64,000 nt of DNA from Leptofilum sp965223525. GTDB taxonomy: Bacteria > Chloroflexota > Anaerolineae > Promineifilales > Promineifilaceae. Positions 1 to 8,357 of the stretch are shown here, one piece after another (the stretch's first letter is position 1; every line of letters starts with the position of its first letter). Made by a program: the position numbers and the translations under genes. A model generated the notes under the pieces. That model did not search any database and was not told the DNA's origin. It was given only the letters and a program-made list of their open reading frames with translations. Location: assembly GCF_965223525.1 (NCBI RefSeq), contig NZ_OZ245005.1, positions 1,426,001-1,490,000 on the forward strand. The letters are read 5' to 3'.

Positions 1-2
1 TG

Positions 3-1544
3 GTGGGCTCTTCGTTAAGCATGGCTTTGTTAATATTCGCCTACCTGCTGCCCTTTATCTTTGGCGGCATTGCCTACTTGGGAGATGAGCTGCTCGTTCT
101 AATTTTGTTGCTCATTCCCATTTCTTATGGCGCAGCGATTTTTCGGGATGGTTTTTGGGCAATGGAGCGCATATTGAACCGCACCATTGTTCATTTGCTC
201 CTGTTGGGCGTGTTGGCCTTCCTCTTTTTGGGCGTTGCTTTTGTTTTGCCCCGCGTTTTGCCACTTTCTTGGGTAGAAGCCCCATTTACCTGGGGATTGG
301 TTACATTGGTTACGGCAGTTCTCTTCACACCCTTGCGCCACTTTTTGCAACAATTGGTGGATCGTCTACTTTACGGTGGCTGGTACGATTATCAATCTGT
401 TATTAAAGCCGTTGGCCATCAGCTAAATAATAAAGTCGAAATTGATGAATTGGCAGAACTTTTGGTGGATCGCTTGCAAGAAATATTGCACTTGGATGGC
501 GCGGCCTTTTACTTACGTGAAGGCCAACAATTGCAGCCTGTACGGGCTAGGGGTGTTTTGTCAGCGGCAACGGCGTTGATGATGAATGCAACGGCCGTAA
601 AAACCCTCCAGCTAAAAAAACGAGCCACCTTTGCCCGCGATTTGCCCTCCCTCCCAGAAAATGGAGCCGATCTTTGGGTGCCACTTGTGCAAAACGACAG
701 GCTGACGGGCCTGTTGCTTTTGGGCAAACGATTTGGCGAGGAGACTTTGCCAGAAAATGATTGTGATTTGCTGCAAACGATTGCTTGGCAAGCAGCCGTT
801 TCGCTGGAAAATATTCATCTTGTGCAAAACCTGTCTAACCGGGCGGCCGAGATTGACCAACTTTATCATCAAGTCGTCTCCAGCCGTGAAGATGAGCGCA
901 AACGATTGGCACGCGAACTGCACGATCAAGTCATTCAAGACCTTATTTATTTGCACCAGGTGACGGGCATTGTCAGCAAAAACAGCCAAGAAAGTGAAGC
1001 GGAAACCATTGCCTTTGTCCGTCAACAGTTGCAACAGATTGTTGATGCCTTGCGTACCATCTGTACTGAACTGCGCCCTACTGCGTTGGACGACTTAAGC
1101 TTGCGTTTAGCCGTACAAGGTTTTGTTGAGACCCTCAACAGGAACAGTCATCCGCAAACCCAGCTAACCATAGCCGGTGATGATATGGCTTTAGCAGAGC
1201 CATTAGCCGACGAGGTTGCTCTGACTGTTTTTCGCGCCATTCAAGAAGCCGTGCGGAACGCTTTGGCTCACGCCCAGGCAAGCAAAATTACGGTTGATTT
1301 GGCAATAGAATCAACACAGATAAACGTTGTGGTTGCTGACGATGGGATCGGTTTTAGGCTGCCTTCCAATGGCAGCGGGATGGTAAAAGAAGGTCATTTT
1401 GGCCTTGCAGGGATGCAGGAGCGGGTGCAGGGTATTGGGGGTGAGATGGCTTTGCAAACGGCCGTAAATGGCGGCACAACCATCACCATTACTGCACCTG
1501 TCATCCCACAGACCGAACCTTACTCATCCAGAGCCACCAACTGA
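3..1544 (+). CDS. Sensor histidine kinase, HisKA_3 type, 5' end beyond window
   Basis: Membrane sensor kinase of the NarX/ComP/DegS class that autophosphorylates and passes phosphate to a LuxR-type regulator. The visible part begins with about four hydrophobic segments (residues 1-115). It is followed by a GAF-like sensor region (about 135-280), a HisKA_3 dimerisation helix with the phosphoacceptor in ARELHDQVIQDL (His about 307), and a HATPase_c domain with N-box VRNALAHA and G-box DDGIGF plus GLAGMQERV. The first in-frame start seen is a GTG at base 3, but hydrophobic segments begin immediately, so the true start is probably upstream of the window. The 3' end overlaps the convergent response-regulator gene by 25 bp. 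Family is certain; the signal sensed is unknown. Confidence 0.85.
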   Translation: MGSSLSMALLIFAYLLPFIFGGIAYLGDELLVLILLLIPISYGAAIFRDGFWAMERILNRTIVHLLLLGVLAFLFLGVAFVLPRVLPLSWVEAPFTWGLVTLVTAVLFTPLRHFLQQLVDRLLYGGWYDYQSVIKAVGHQLNNKVEIDELAELLVDRLQEILHLDGAAFYLREGQQLQPVRARGVLSAATALMMNATAVKTLQLKKRATFARDLPSLPENGADLWVPLVQNDRLTGLLLLGKRFGEETLPENDCDLLQTIAWQAAVSLENIHLVQNLSNRAAEIDQLYHQVVSSREDERKRLARELHDQVIQDLIYLHQVTGIVSKNSQESEAETIAFVRQQLQQIVDALRTICTELRPTALDDLSLRLAVQGFVETLNRNSHPQTQLTIAGDDMALAEPLADEVALTVFRAIQEAVRNALAHAQASKITVDLAIESTQINVVVADDGIGFRLPSNGSGMVKEGHFGLAGMQERVQGIGGEMALQTAVNGGTTITITAPVIPQTEPYSSRATN

Positions 1545-2182
1545 TGTTTGATAGCCCATAAAACAGCTTCAACGCGCGTTTCCACCCCCAGCTTGTCCAT
1601 GATGCGCCCCACATAATTTTTAACCGTTTGCTCCGTCACGGTCAGGCTTTGTGCAATCTGGGCATTTCGGTAGCCAGAAGCCATCAAAATGAGCGTTTCA
1701 CATTCGCGGGCTGTCAGCGGCTGGGCATCTTTGGTTGCATCACGCTGCGCCGATTGTAGCAGCACGTCCAACACGCGGGGAGATAGCCACCTGCCACCCT
1801 GGGCAACACTGTAGATAGCCTGAATGAGGTCCGCGGGCGGATCATCTTTTAGCACATAGCCAACGGCTCCCACATCCAGCAACCCCACCACATACTCTTG
1901 CCGACGATAGGCTGAGAGAATAACTATTTTTAAGCCCGGCATGGCCTCAACTAAGCTTTTTGTTGTTCTTAGCACATTATGATTCGGCATATGGGCATCT
2001 AGCAACAGCAGGGTTGGCTGATGCTGCTGGGTGGCCTTTTGCACCTGTGCCCCATCTGCTACCTCGCAAAGAATGGTGAAATTTGGCTCCTGGTTAAGCA
2101 GGGCGCAAATACCTGCCCGTACAACATGATGATCTTCGGCCACAACGAGGGTGATCATGGGGTGGGAAGTCGGTGAAGTCAT
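1520..2182 (-). CDS. LuxR/NarL-family response regulator
   Basis: Two-domain transcriptional regulator of 220 residues. The receiver domain (about 9-125) has the acidic pair in VVAEDHH, the phospho-acceptor Asp62 in LLLLDAHMP and the conserved Lys in GYVLKDD. The C-terminal LuxR helix-turn-helix (about 155-215) has LTAREC...GYRNAQIAQSL...EQTVKNYV. It is the likely partner of the convergent kinase, because HisKA_3 kinases usually pair with NarL-type regulators; the pairing is an inference. It lies 8 bp downstream of the sugar-symporter gene on the same strand, so the two are probably co-transcribed. An alternative start is Met9 (base 2158), which would begin right at the receiver fold. The start at 2182 is kept because a purine-rich gagagg lies upstream of it. 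Confidence 0.88.
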   Translation of the reverse strand: MTSPTSHPMITLVVAEDHHVVRAGICALLNQEPNFTILCEVADGAQVQKATQQHQPTLLLLDAHMPNHNVLRTTKSLVEAMPGLKIVILSAYRRQEYVVGLLDVGAVGYVLKDDPPADLIQAIYSVAQGGRWLSPRVLDVLLQSAQRDATKDAQPLTARECETLILMASGYRNAQIAQSLTVTEQTVKNYVGRIMDKLGVETRVEAVLWAIKHQLVALDE

Positions 2183-2190
2183 AACTGTTT

Positions 2191-3585
2191 TTACAAATGC
2201 CTCTCGTTACGGGCAGCAAGGGCGGCCAAGATTTCAGCATGTTTTTCGCGGGTGATGGGGTAGCGGCGAACGATAGGGAAGCTGAGTAACAGGATGATAG
2301 CGGGTACGATGCTGACAAAAATACGAAGTGCTGTGAGTACGGCCGTTGGCTGTTCCGGTAAATTCGTTAAATTCTCGGCGTTGATGTATCCAGCTGCTTC
2401 CAGGGCAAAATTGGAAAGTGCCAAACCCAGCGAAATGCCCAGCTTTTGCAAAAATACGAAGAACCCGTAGTAAATGCCTTCTCGCCGCTGGCCAGTTTCT
2501 AGCTCATCCAGCTCAATCACGTCTGGCAACATGCTCCATGGAATAAGGTAGCCGACGCTGACGCCAACACCAGCTAGCACCGCTAGCCCTAATACTAGAT
2601 TAAACTGACCGGGCTGTACAAAAAAGATGACGATCTCCACGACTATCCAAAAACTCATCCCTACGTAATACACTTTTTGCTTGCCCCATTTTTGGCTGAG
2701 CTTGGACCACATGATGAGGAAAACAAAAGCGGAAACTTGTAAGGCAAATGCGAGTTGAATGAATCGATCTTCTCCACCAACCCAGTAGCGGACGTACAGC
2801 AGCATATTGGCTTGTACAAATTGGATGCAGAGCCACGACATTAAATAAATAGTAACGACATACAAAAACGGCCGATTCTTTAAAGCAATCTTCACGCCCT
2901 CAATAAATCCAGGATCGTCTTGTTCTGGAGCCTCTTTGAAGTGACTTTCTTCGGTAAAGGCGAAGGTGATAAAGTTGCTGAGCACAATGACACCCCCCAT
3001 GACGGCCGCGCTGATAGCATACCCTTGGGTAACTGTAGGAAACGCTTCGATAAGTATGCTATGAACCACCAATGCGGCCAATCCGCCCAAAATAGAAAAG
3101 CTAAAGCGGAAGGAGTTCAGGCTGGTGCGTTCGTCGTAATCCTGGGTGAGTTCGGGGGTGAGGGCGGTGTAGGGGACGTTTACGGCCGTAAACCCCGTAT
3201 CCAGCAGCAAAGCCACAATAAGATAATACCAAAACAGCCCCGCCTGGCTCCAATCTGGCACCAGCCACTGCATAAACCAAGCTAGCCCAAAGGGAATTGC
3301 GCCAAACAGCAGCCAGGGGCGGCGGCGACCCCAGCGGGTGTTGGTGCGGTCAGTCAGGCGGCCAACCAGTGGGTCATTCACACTGTCCCAAATTTTGACG
3401 ATGAGGAAGATGACGCCAGCGGCTGCGGGGCGAATACCGGCAATGTCGAGCAAGAAGGCGTTGAGAAAAAAGCCCTGAATCGAGGCCACCAGCGCTGGCC
3501 CCAAATCACCAATGCCAAAAGCGAGCTTGCGGCCAAAGCTGAGTTTTTGGGGAGGTTGTGTGTTGCTGACTGCGGGCGTGGTCAT
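2191..3585 (-). CDS. GPH-family (MelB-like) sugar:cation symporter
   Basis: Major-facilitator transporter of the glycoside-pentoside-hexuronide:cation class, 464 residues with about 12 hydrophobic helices. Family signatures visible are an N-terminal KLAFGIGDLGPAL, the helix-1/2 region VKIWDSVNDPLVGRLTDRT (the Asp residues of MelB cation binding lie here) and TRWGRRRPWLL. The start at 3585 follows an aggag site seven bases upstream. A longer form starting at 3615 adds ten unconserved residues and is less likely. The substrate cannot be told from sequence; GPH members carry galactosides, xylosides or glucuronides. The gene for a LuxR-type regulator follows after 8 bp, so this transporter may be in the regulon of that two-component pair (inference). 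Confidence 0.85.
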   Translation of the reverse strand: MTTPAVSNTQPPQKLSFGRKLAFGIGDLGPALVASIQGFFLNAFLLDIAGIRPAAAGVIFLIVKIWDSVNDPLVGRLTDRTNTRWGRRRPWLLFGAIPFGLAWFMQWLVPDWSQAGLFWYYLIVALLLDTGFTAVNVPYTALTPELTQDYDERTSLNSFRFSFSILGGLAALVVHSILIEAFPTVTQGYAISAAVMGGVIVLSNFITFAFTEESHFKEAPEQDDPGFIEGVKIALKNRPFLYVVTIYLMSWLCIQFVQANMLLYVRYWVGGEDRFIQLAFALQVSAFVFLIMWSKLSQKWGKQKVYYVGMSFWIVVEIVIFFVQPGQFNLVLGLAVLAGVGVSVGYLIPWSMLPDVIELDELETGQRREGIYYGFFVFLQKLGISLGLALSNFALEAAGYINAENLTNLPEQPTAVLTALRIFVSIVPAIILLLSFPIVRRYPITREKHAEILAALAARNERHL

Positions 3586-3695
3586 CGTTTTTCTCCTGTC
3601 GGGCGCGGGTACCAATTTCTATCACGCTTTTTGCCGATTGGCGAATGGTTTGGTGGGGGTTATTGAGTTTTTCAATAGTCCACATTTTTAGCTAA

Positions 3696-3770
3696 TGGGA
3701 CGCGGATTAACGCGGACGAGCGCAGATTAAATGCTTTTTTCCGCGTCATCAGCGCTTGTCCGCGTCCTTT
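3696..3770. repeat. Interspersed repeat, gggacgcGgattaacgc family
   Basis: A-family repeat phrase tgggacgcggattaacgc followed by an imperfect inverted half (ccgcgtcatcagcgcttgtccgcgtcc, split at 3741-3767). Related copies lie at 5990-6062, 30554-30607, 33796-33866 and 34938-34973. It sits in the 194-bp space between the hypothetical gene (3810-4712, - strand) and the symporter gene (also - strand). No coding capacity is seen. Confidence 0.55.
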
Positions 3771-3809
3771 TTTAGGTGGAGCTGGGCTATTAAAAAGCCT
3801 TGGTGACGA

Positions 3810-4712
3810 TTAGTTGGGCCAATTGGCAACGGCCGCTCCCAACGCATCATCCCCCGCCAAATTTGCAAAATAGCTGTGCAGGTCTGGTTTTAGAGTGGCT
3901 AAATCTTCCAGCGCGGCGGTTGCCTCTGTAGCGGTGAGTAGATGGCGGGCTTGCAAGAAACGCAGCCAGGTGGGCATGAAGCCAAAGAGGGTGGCAGCGG
4001 CATACGGCCGTACCGGATCATAGTTCAGTAGCTTCGCCAAAAAGCGTCGCAGCGTCTCGCTATCTGGAGCTAGTGGATGTGGGTCGGGGCGAGGTTTGGG
4101 GATGGGTCGGCCTTTTCGCATCAAATCGCCTAAATCCTGGCGGGGATTGAGTTGCCCGGTGCGCCGCTCTACAAAGTAGGTGGGCAGCAAGTGGCGGATG
4201 AGGTTGGTACGGCCGTATCCTACCCCCACTTCCTTGAAGGCAAAGGCCAAAAACTCAATCATTAGCGCGGCCATATTTTGTGGGGGATGTTCCGCCAGAT
4301 GCGCTAGCTGCCACTGATATTGCGTGTAGCCGCTAAGATGAGCCAGATAGTGGTTAAGTCCGTCGGCATCAATCGGCACACTGGCTTGCAGTGCGGCAAA
4401 CAGTTGCGGCGGCGCGGAGGCACTATCAACCGGGTTACTCTGCAAATATTGAAAGACCAGACTGTCCGTCAGTAGGGCAGTGACGGTTTGCTGTTGCCAT
4501 TCGCTGGCGTTATCGTTGGTTTGCAATTGCGTGTAGCCACTTTGGAGAAGGTAAATAAGCGAGGCCAACTGGTTGTGGTAGCTGAGCATGTCGGTGGTTT
4601 GTTGGAAAACGGCCGTTTCCGCCACCACCGCTTCCCCAACCGCAGCTAGCACCGCCCGCAGCGCCGCTTCATCCATTCCCTCAAATTCTTGCCATGAAAT
4701 CAATTTTGTCAT
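3810..4712 (-). CDS. Hypothetical protein, 300 residues
   Basis: I do not recognise this protein. It is predicted to be soluble and mainly helical, rich in Ala, Leu and Gln, with no signal peptide or membrane segment. A basic Pro/Arg stretch (MRKGRPIPKPRPDP, about residues 205-218) looks like a linker between an N-terminal helical part and a C-terminal helical part. The coding region carries three ACGGCCGT words, as native genes in the window do, which argues that it is resident rather than recently acquired. It is alone on its strand, with no close partner. Confidence 0.7.
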   Translation of the reverse strand: MTKLISWQEFEGMDEAALRAVLAAVGEAVVAETAVFQQTTDMLSYHNQLASLIYLLQSGYTQLQTNDNASEWQQQTVTALLTDSLVFQYLQSNPVDSASAPPQLFAALQASVPIDADGLNHYLAHLSGYTQYQWQLAHLAEHPPQNMAALMIEFLAFAFKEVGVGYGRTNLIRHLLPTYFVERRTGQLNPRQDLGDLMRKGRPIPKPRPDPHPLAPDSETLRRFLAKLLNYDPVRPYAAATLFGFMPTWLRFLQARHLLTATEATAALEDLATLKPDLHSYFANLAGDDALGAAVANWPN

Positions 4713-5038
4713 AATGCGAAACTTTCATTTATCAGGCATAACGTGTTGAAGTATGCTTACTTATACTCTATCAGTTACTCGTTGCATTATACGGATATTC
4801 TTCCAATGTTTAGGCAGTTTTGAAAAACTCGAGCATTCAAGTTTAAAATTGGATAAAGACATAATTAGGCTTTTGCACTGGAATCAAAATGAACGATAAC
4901 AAAAAACCTATACTTACAATCATTTCTTCAATCGTGATTTATATAGGCAATTCAGTTTCTTAGGCCAATTTCAAAAACAGAGTTGATTTTTCAAGAGTTG
5001 GTCTAATGAAGTTTTTGCTTTGCCCAAAGTGATTGAGC
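4713..5038. other. Intergenic region, AT-rich, no gene seen
   Basis: These 326 bp separate two genes on the - strand. The sequence is visibly AT-rich and has no ACGGCCGT word, open frame of interest or strong hairpin. It presumably holds the promoter of the hypothetical gene ending at 3810, but I see no convincing -35/-10 pair. Confidence 0.5.
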
Positions 5039-5968
5039 TTACCTCTTTTCAATGCGCCAGCAGCGGTGGATTTTGTCATTGCGAAAATCTTCCGGGATGG
5101 TTTGTGGTGTGAGTTCGTGCGCGGCAAACGCGTGGGGCAGAGCCGATTCGTCTAGCTTAAAGCCGCGTGAATTGGTGCTGAAAATCAGTGTGCCGCCGCT
5201 GGCTAATCGTGCCAAACAAGCGTGAATTAGCTCTGGATGATCCCGATCCACCGCAAATGCGCTGCGCGCCATTCGCTTGGAATTGCTGAAAGTAGGCGGA
5301 TCGCACACAATCAAATCGTAGCTGCGCTTATCCTCTACCAAAAATTGCCAACAATCCTGAGCCACAACCCGATGCCGCCTGTCGGGGCGGAAGCCATTGT
5401 GCTGCAAATTGCGTCTGGCCCAGTCGCAATATTTTTTGCTCAAATCCACCGTCGTAGTTGCCTTTGCCTTCCCCGCTGCGGCATAAACAGTGAAGGATCC
5501 CGTATAGGCAAACAGATTTAGCACACGCTTGCCTGCTGCCTCATCCCGCACCATTGCCCGCGTTTGCCGATGATCTAAGAAGAGGCCCGTGTCCAAATAA
5601 TCGCTCAGGTTGACCTCAAAAGTGAGACCCTGTTCTTGCACCAGCCGGACGTGGCCTTTTTGACCGAATCGCTCGTACTGCTGCCGAAGGCCGCGCTGAC
5701 GTGAACGTGTTTTTACAAAAATTTGGCGTGGGGACAGAGCCAATGCCTCGCCAATCTGGGTAAGCGCGTCTTGCTGCCATGCTTCGTTGTCGTCTTTGCT
5801 TCGTGCATACAGCCAAACCACCGCCTCACCGTCGTACCAATCCACAATGAGGGGAAATTCGGGAATGTCTCGCTCGTAGAGGCGGTAGCAGCTAATATCA
5901 TTGCGGCTAGCCCACTTACGCAAATGGCGCATTCGTTTTCGTAGGCGGTTGGCTAACATGGTGGTCAT
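5039..5968 (-). CDS. rlmK: 23S rRNA methyltransferase, RlmK-type (stand-alone)
   Basis: SAM-dependent methyltransferase of 309 residues that matches the C-terminal half of E. coli RlmKL, the domain that makes m7G2069 in 23S rRNA. Matching features are the opening MLANRLRKRMRHLRKWA and CYRLYERDIPEF, the middle VNLSDYLDTGLFLDHR, the SAM-binding NLFAYTGSFTVYAA with TTTVDLS, the catalytic DPPTFSNSKRM, and the closing IHRCWRIEKR. The N-terminal THUMP and RlmL halves of the E. coli fusion are missing, so this is the single-domain form. The start at 5968 and an internal ATG at 5959 are both possible. It is a lone gene; m7G2069 specificity is inferred from family. Confidence 0.82.
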   Translation of the reverse strand: MTTMLANRLRKRMRHLRKWASRNDISCYRLYERDIPEFPLIVDWYDGEAVVWLYARSKDDNEAWQQDALTQIGEALALSPRQIFVKTRSRQRGLRQQYERFGQKGHVRLVQEQGLTFEVNLSDYLDTGLFLDHRQTRAMVRDEAAGKRVLNLFAYTGSFTVYAAAGKAKATTTVDLSKKYCDWARRNLQHNGFRPDRRHRVVAQDCWQFLVEDKRSYDLIVCDPPTFSNSKRMARSAFAVDRDHPELIHACLARLASGGTLIFSTNSRGFKLDESALPHAFAAHELTPQTIPEDFRNDKIHRCWRIEKR

Positions 5969-5989
5969 TGGTAATTGATCCTGAATAAA

Positions 5990-6062
5990 TAGGACGCAGA
6001 CTAGCGCGGATAAACACGGATTATGAACATTTTATCCGCGTTTTCCGTGTTCATCCGTGCCC
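5990..6062. repeat. Interspersed repeat, ggacgcagactagcgcgg family
   Basis: A-family repeat with two facing imperfect halves: aggacgcagactagcgcgg at its left end and ttccgtgttcatccgtg at its right end. It lies directly upstream of the rlmK-type gene start and of the damaged ROK gene. Confidence 0.5.
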
Positions 6063-6078
6063 CAAAAATGATAGACAA

Positions 6079-6918
6079 TTGAGGCTTGAGTATAGCAAAA
6101 GGCGGTGGAATGGCAGAGGTGATTTTGGCGGGACGAAGCTGTCGGCGGCGGTGATTGAAGCGGCGGCGTTGACTGCCCCGCAACGAACTTGGCACGGCCG
6201 TTTGCAACGCTTCTCGCCGCCGGGGGCCACTGCCGAATCAGATATTCGCATGATGATGGAGATGGGGCGGGAACTGTTGGTTAACGTACCTATCCGGCAG
6301 CTTTTTACCGAGGCGTTTGACGCGCCAGTTTGGGTAGACAACGATGCAAATGTGGCTGCGCTGGGAGAATGGCGCTTTGGGGCTGGGCAGGGCATTGCCG
6401 ATTTGCTGTACGTGACGGTGAGTACGGGGGTGGGCGGCGGCTGGATTTTGGACGGACGGCCGTATCGCGGCGCAACAGGCGTGGCAGGTGAGATTGGGCA
6501 TATGGTGGTAGATCCCGACGGGCCACTGTGCCTGTGCGGCAAGCGGGGCTGCGTAGAGCGGCTGGCTTCGGGGCCGTACATGGCACGGGATGTGGCGTTG
6601 GCGTTTGGGATGCCTTTGTATGATGTTTCGGGTAAATTGGTGGCGGAATTGGCGGCTGAGGGTGTGGAAACGGCCGTTGCCATTCTGGAGCGCGGCGCAA
6701 AAAGTTTGGGCATTGGCTTGGGCAATGCCGCCAATCTGCTCAACCCCAGCCGCATTGTGCTGGGCGGCGGCATAACCAAATCTGGCAAACGTTGGTGGCA
6801 GTTAGTGCGCCAAACCGCCCAAGAAACGGCCCTGCCTGAAGTTCAGTTCGACATCGTGCCTGCCCAGCTAGGCGACGATGCACCGCTTTGGGGCGCAGTG
6901 GCCCTCACCCAGCTCTAA
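6079..6918 (+). CDS. ROK-family sugar kinase-like protein, probably a decaying copy
   Basis: ROK fold is clear: phosphate-binding DFGGTK at the N-terminus, WVDNDANVAALGEW with GAG (sugar/catalytic Asp region), STGVGGGWILDG, GEIGH and a CLCGKRGCVE zinc motif (His plus three Cys), then NLLNPSRIVLGGG. Two lesions are visible. First, the natural-looking ATG at 6110 (reading MAEVILAG) runs into TGA at 6152, and DFGGTK is read in another frame whose only upstream start is a TTG with no ribosome site. Second, the segment between MGRELL and VNVPIRQLF lacks the 50-60 residues that in ROK kinases carry the PG.VD and N.PGW parts of the sugar site. I infer a small frameshifting deletion plus an internal deletion. 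It may be a pseudogene; no function should be assumed. Confidence 0.65.
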   Translation: MRLEYSKRRWNGRGDFGGTKLSAAVIEAAALTAPQRTWHGRLQRFSPPGATAESDIRMMMEMGRELLVNVPIRQLFTEAFDAPVWVDNDANVAALGEWRFGAGQGIADLLYVTVSTGVGGGWILDGRPYRGATGVAGEIGHMVVDPDGPLCLCGKRGCVERLASGPYMARDVALAFGMPLYDVSGKLVAELAAEGVETAVAILERGAKSLGIGLGNAANLLNPSRIVLGGGITKSGKRWWQLVRQTAQETALPEVQFDIVPAQLGDDAPLWGAVALTQL

Positions 6919-6993
6919 AATGTGACCAAGCATGCCCAAACCCCTCTAACAAATAACAATTAACCATTCACAATTCACAATTAGGAAGGTCTT

Positions 6994-7599
6994 ATGTTTG
7001 ACAAACTGTTTGATAAATTTGACGATATTGATATGAAAAAGCTGGTCGAGGTGGTGAACCTGGTTTGGAACAACCGGGAAAAATTCATTGACCTGGTAGA
7101 AAATCTGCCAACGCTTCTGGATAATACAGGCAGCAGCATTGAGTCGGCAGGCACCAGCGCGGTGAAGGCGAGTGCCTTTTTATCTGGCGATAAAAAAGGG
7201 TCGCCAAGTGCCGGGGAAGTGTCGAAAATTGCAGCCACGGCACTGGATCGCTGCCAGGATGAGCTGGCGGAGGCCGCCAAAATTATGGCCAGCTTGGGCA
7301 AACAGCTAGACGCCGTGCGTATTCCTAGCGTCAAGCCCAAATATATTGAGGTGTTGGGCAGCAGAGTGGTTAGTGGCCTGGAATTTGGTGAAGAGGGTAT
7401 TTTGGACAACGCCGCCGACAAGCTCACCGATGGTTCGTCTCGGTTAAAGCAAATTGGGGTAGATTTGCGGCTGGTTTCCAAAAATCTGCGGGAACTGGGT
7501 GGTGCGCTTACGGAAACGGGCAAGGATTTGAACAACGTCGGCCTGCAGCTAAAAGAAAGTGGCGGCACGCTGCGCTCGCTTTCCAAATTTAATAAATAG
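6994..7599 (+). CDS. Hypothetical helical protein, 201 residues
   Basis: Unrecognised. It begins MFDKLFDKFDDIDMKKLV after a good ribosome site (aggaagg, 7 bp upstream). It is predicted to be almost entirely helical and soluble, with charged amphipathic stretches. The C-terminal third (about 145-200) repeats a pattern of L..(I/V)G..L...(S/T)..L..LGG.L..TG, suggesting a long coiled coil or helical-bundle repeat. No signal peptide or membrane segment is seen. It is followed 4 bp later by a perfect 22-bp inverted repeat. Confidence 0.72.
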   Translation: MFDKLFDKFDDIDMKKLVEVVNLVWNNREKFIDLVENLPTLLDNTGSSIESAGTSAVKASAFLSGDKKGSPSAGEVSKIAATALDRCQDELAEAAKIMASLGKQLDAVRIPSVKPKYIEVLGSRVVSGLEFGEEGILDNAADKLTDGSSRLKQIGVDLRLVSKNLRELGGALTETGKDLNNVGLQLKESGGTLRSLSKFNK

Positions 7600-7602
7600 C
7601 AG

Positions 7603-7661
7603 GTAGCCGCGGATTCTTTCCGCGTTTTGGATGTAATTGCGCGGAAAGAATCCGCGGCTAC
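7603..7661. repeat. Perfect 22-bp inverted repeat
   Basis: Arms 7603-7624 and 7640-7661 are exact reverse complements (22 bp) around a 15-base loop. The arm begins gtagccgcggattctttc. No T-tract follows, so it is not a standard terminator, and the right arm ends 9 bp before the next ATG. One arm with a single internal change recurs upstream of fbp at 52286-52307, which marks it as a repeat family. Confidence 0.8.
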
Positions 7662-7670
7662 GGTTTGAAA

Positions 7671-8357
7671 ATGGTAATTTACCAGGGTGGGATGGTTTTT
7701 TGCTGGGGGGAGCAATCGCAGGGTGGCGCGTACCTTTTGCGAATGCAGGTGAATGCACCGTTGCGGGTGAAGTTCGGCCGTTTTCAGCAAGGTCAGCCAA
7801 TTGCGGTTCCCACTGGAGATTATTTGTACGTGGGGTCGGCGATGGCGCAAAAGGGAGCCACTTCGCTGGCGCGACGCTTACTGCGCCACGCCAGCCGGAG
7901 CGATAGCCAAAATCCTCATCTGATCCGGCAGCAGATGCTGTCTGTTTTCCTGAAAATTGGCTTGGGGTCAACGCCGCTGCATCCGCCAACAGGCAAAAAG
8001 CTGCGCTGGCATGTTGATTATTTGCTGAATGAGGAGGCGGTGGAGTTGACGGCCGTTTACATCATCCGAGTGAAAAAGCGGAACACAGAGGGGCACGGAG
8101 AAGCCACAGAGGCACACAGAGAGGGAAAAAAATCCAAAAAATCCGCGCAATCCGTGGCGAAAAATAAGGATCGGCAATTAGAAACGGCCGTGGCTCACTA
8201 TCTGCTTACCCTACCACAAATTACACCACTCGCCCCTGGGCTTGGCAGCACGGACGATCCGGGTGGAACCCACTTGCTACGTGTGACGGCCGTGCCCCAC
8301 TGGTGGCAAACCTTCCCTGAAAAAATCACATCATTCTTGCGAGGAATTGCGGTATGA
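7671..8357 (+). CDS. DUF123 / GIY-YIG-like nuclease-domain protein with repeat-derived insertion
   Basis: 228-residue protein of the DUF123 group, related to GIY-YIG nucleases. The core is visible as GAYLLRMQV, then TGDYLYVGSA (the GIY-YIG-like pair), LARRLLRH, LRWHVDYLL and, near the end, LGSTDDPGGTHLL. Between residues 136 and 165 the fold is interrupted by a charged stretch rich in Lys, Glu and His. It is encoded by two interspersed repeats (8078-8166), so the repeats seem to have inserted in frame in a surface loop. The ATG at 7671 is preferred over a TTG at 7665. The stop overlaps the next start (ATGA), implying translational coupling with the M23 lipoprotein. Enzymatic activity is unknown. 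Confidence 0.75.
   Translation: MVIYQGGMVFCWGEQSQGGAYLLRMQVNAPLRVKFGRFQQGQPIAVPTGDYLYVGSAMAQKGATSLARRLLRHASRSDSQNPHLIRQQMLSVFLKIGLGSTPLHPPTGKKLRWHVDYLLNEEAVELTAVYIIRVKKRNTEGHGEATEAHREGKKSKKSAQSVAKNKDRQLETAVAHYLLTLPQITPLAPGLGSTDDPGGTHLLRVTAVPHWWQTFPEKITSFLRGIAV
8078..8166. repeat. Interspersed repeats inside the DUF123 coding region
   Basis: Two repeat phrases lie back to back: gcggaacacagaggggcacg (8079-8098) with cacagaggcacacagag, then aatccgcgcaatccgtggc. The first recurs inverted in intergenic DNA at 26815-26864. The second recurs at 35144-35165 and 63777-63808. Here both are translated in frame. Confidence 0.7.

Noticed and set aside
6051..6788. 245-codon antisense frame across the ROK gene
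   Set aside because: The sense frame has clear ROK motifs; the antisense product is Pro/Ser/Arg-rich without recognisable features.
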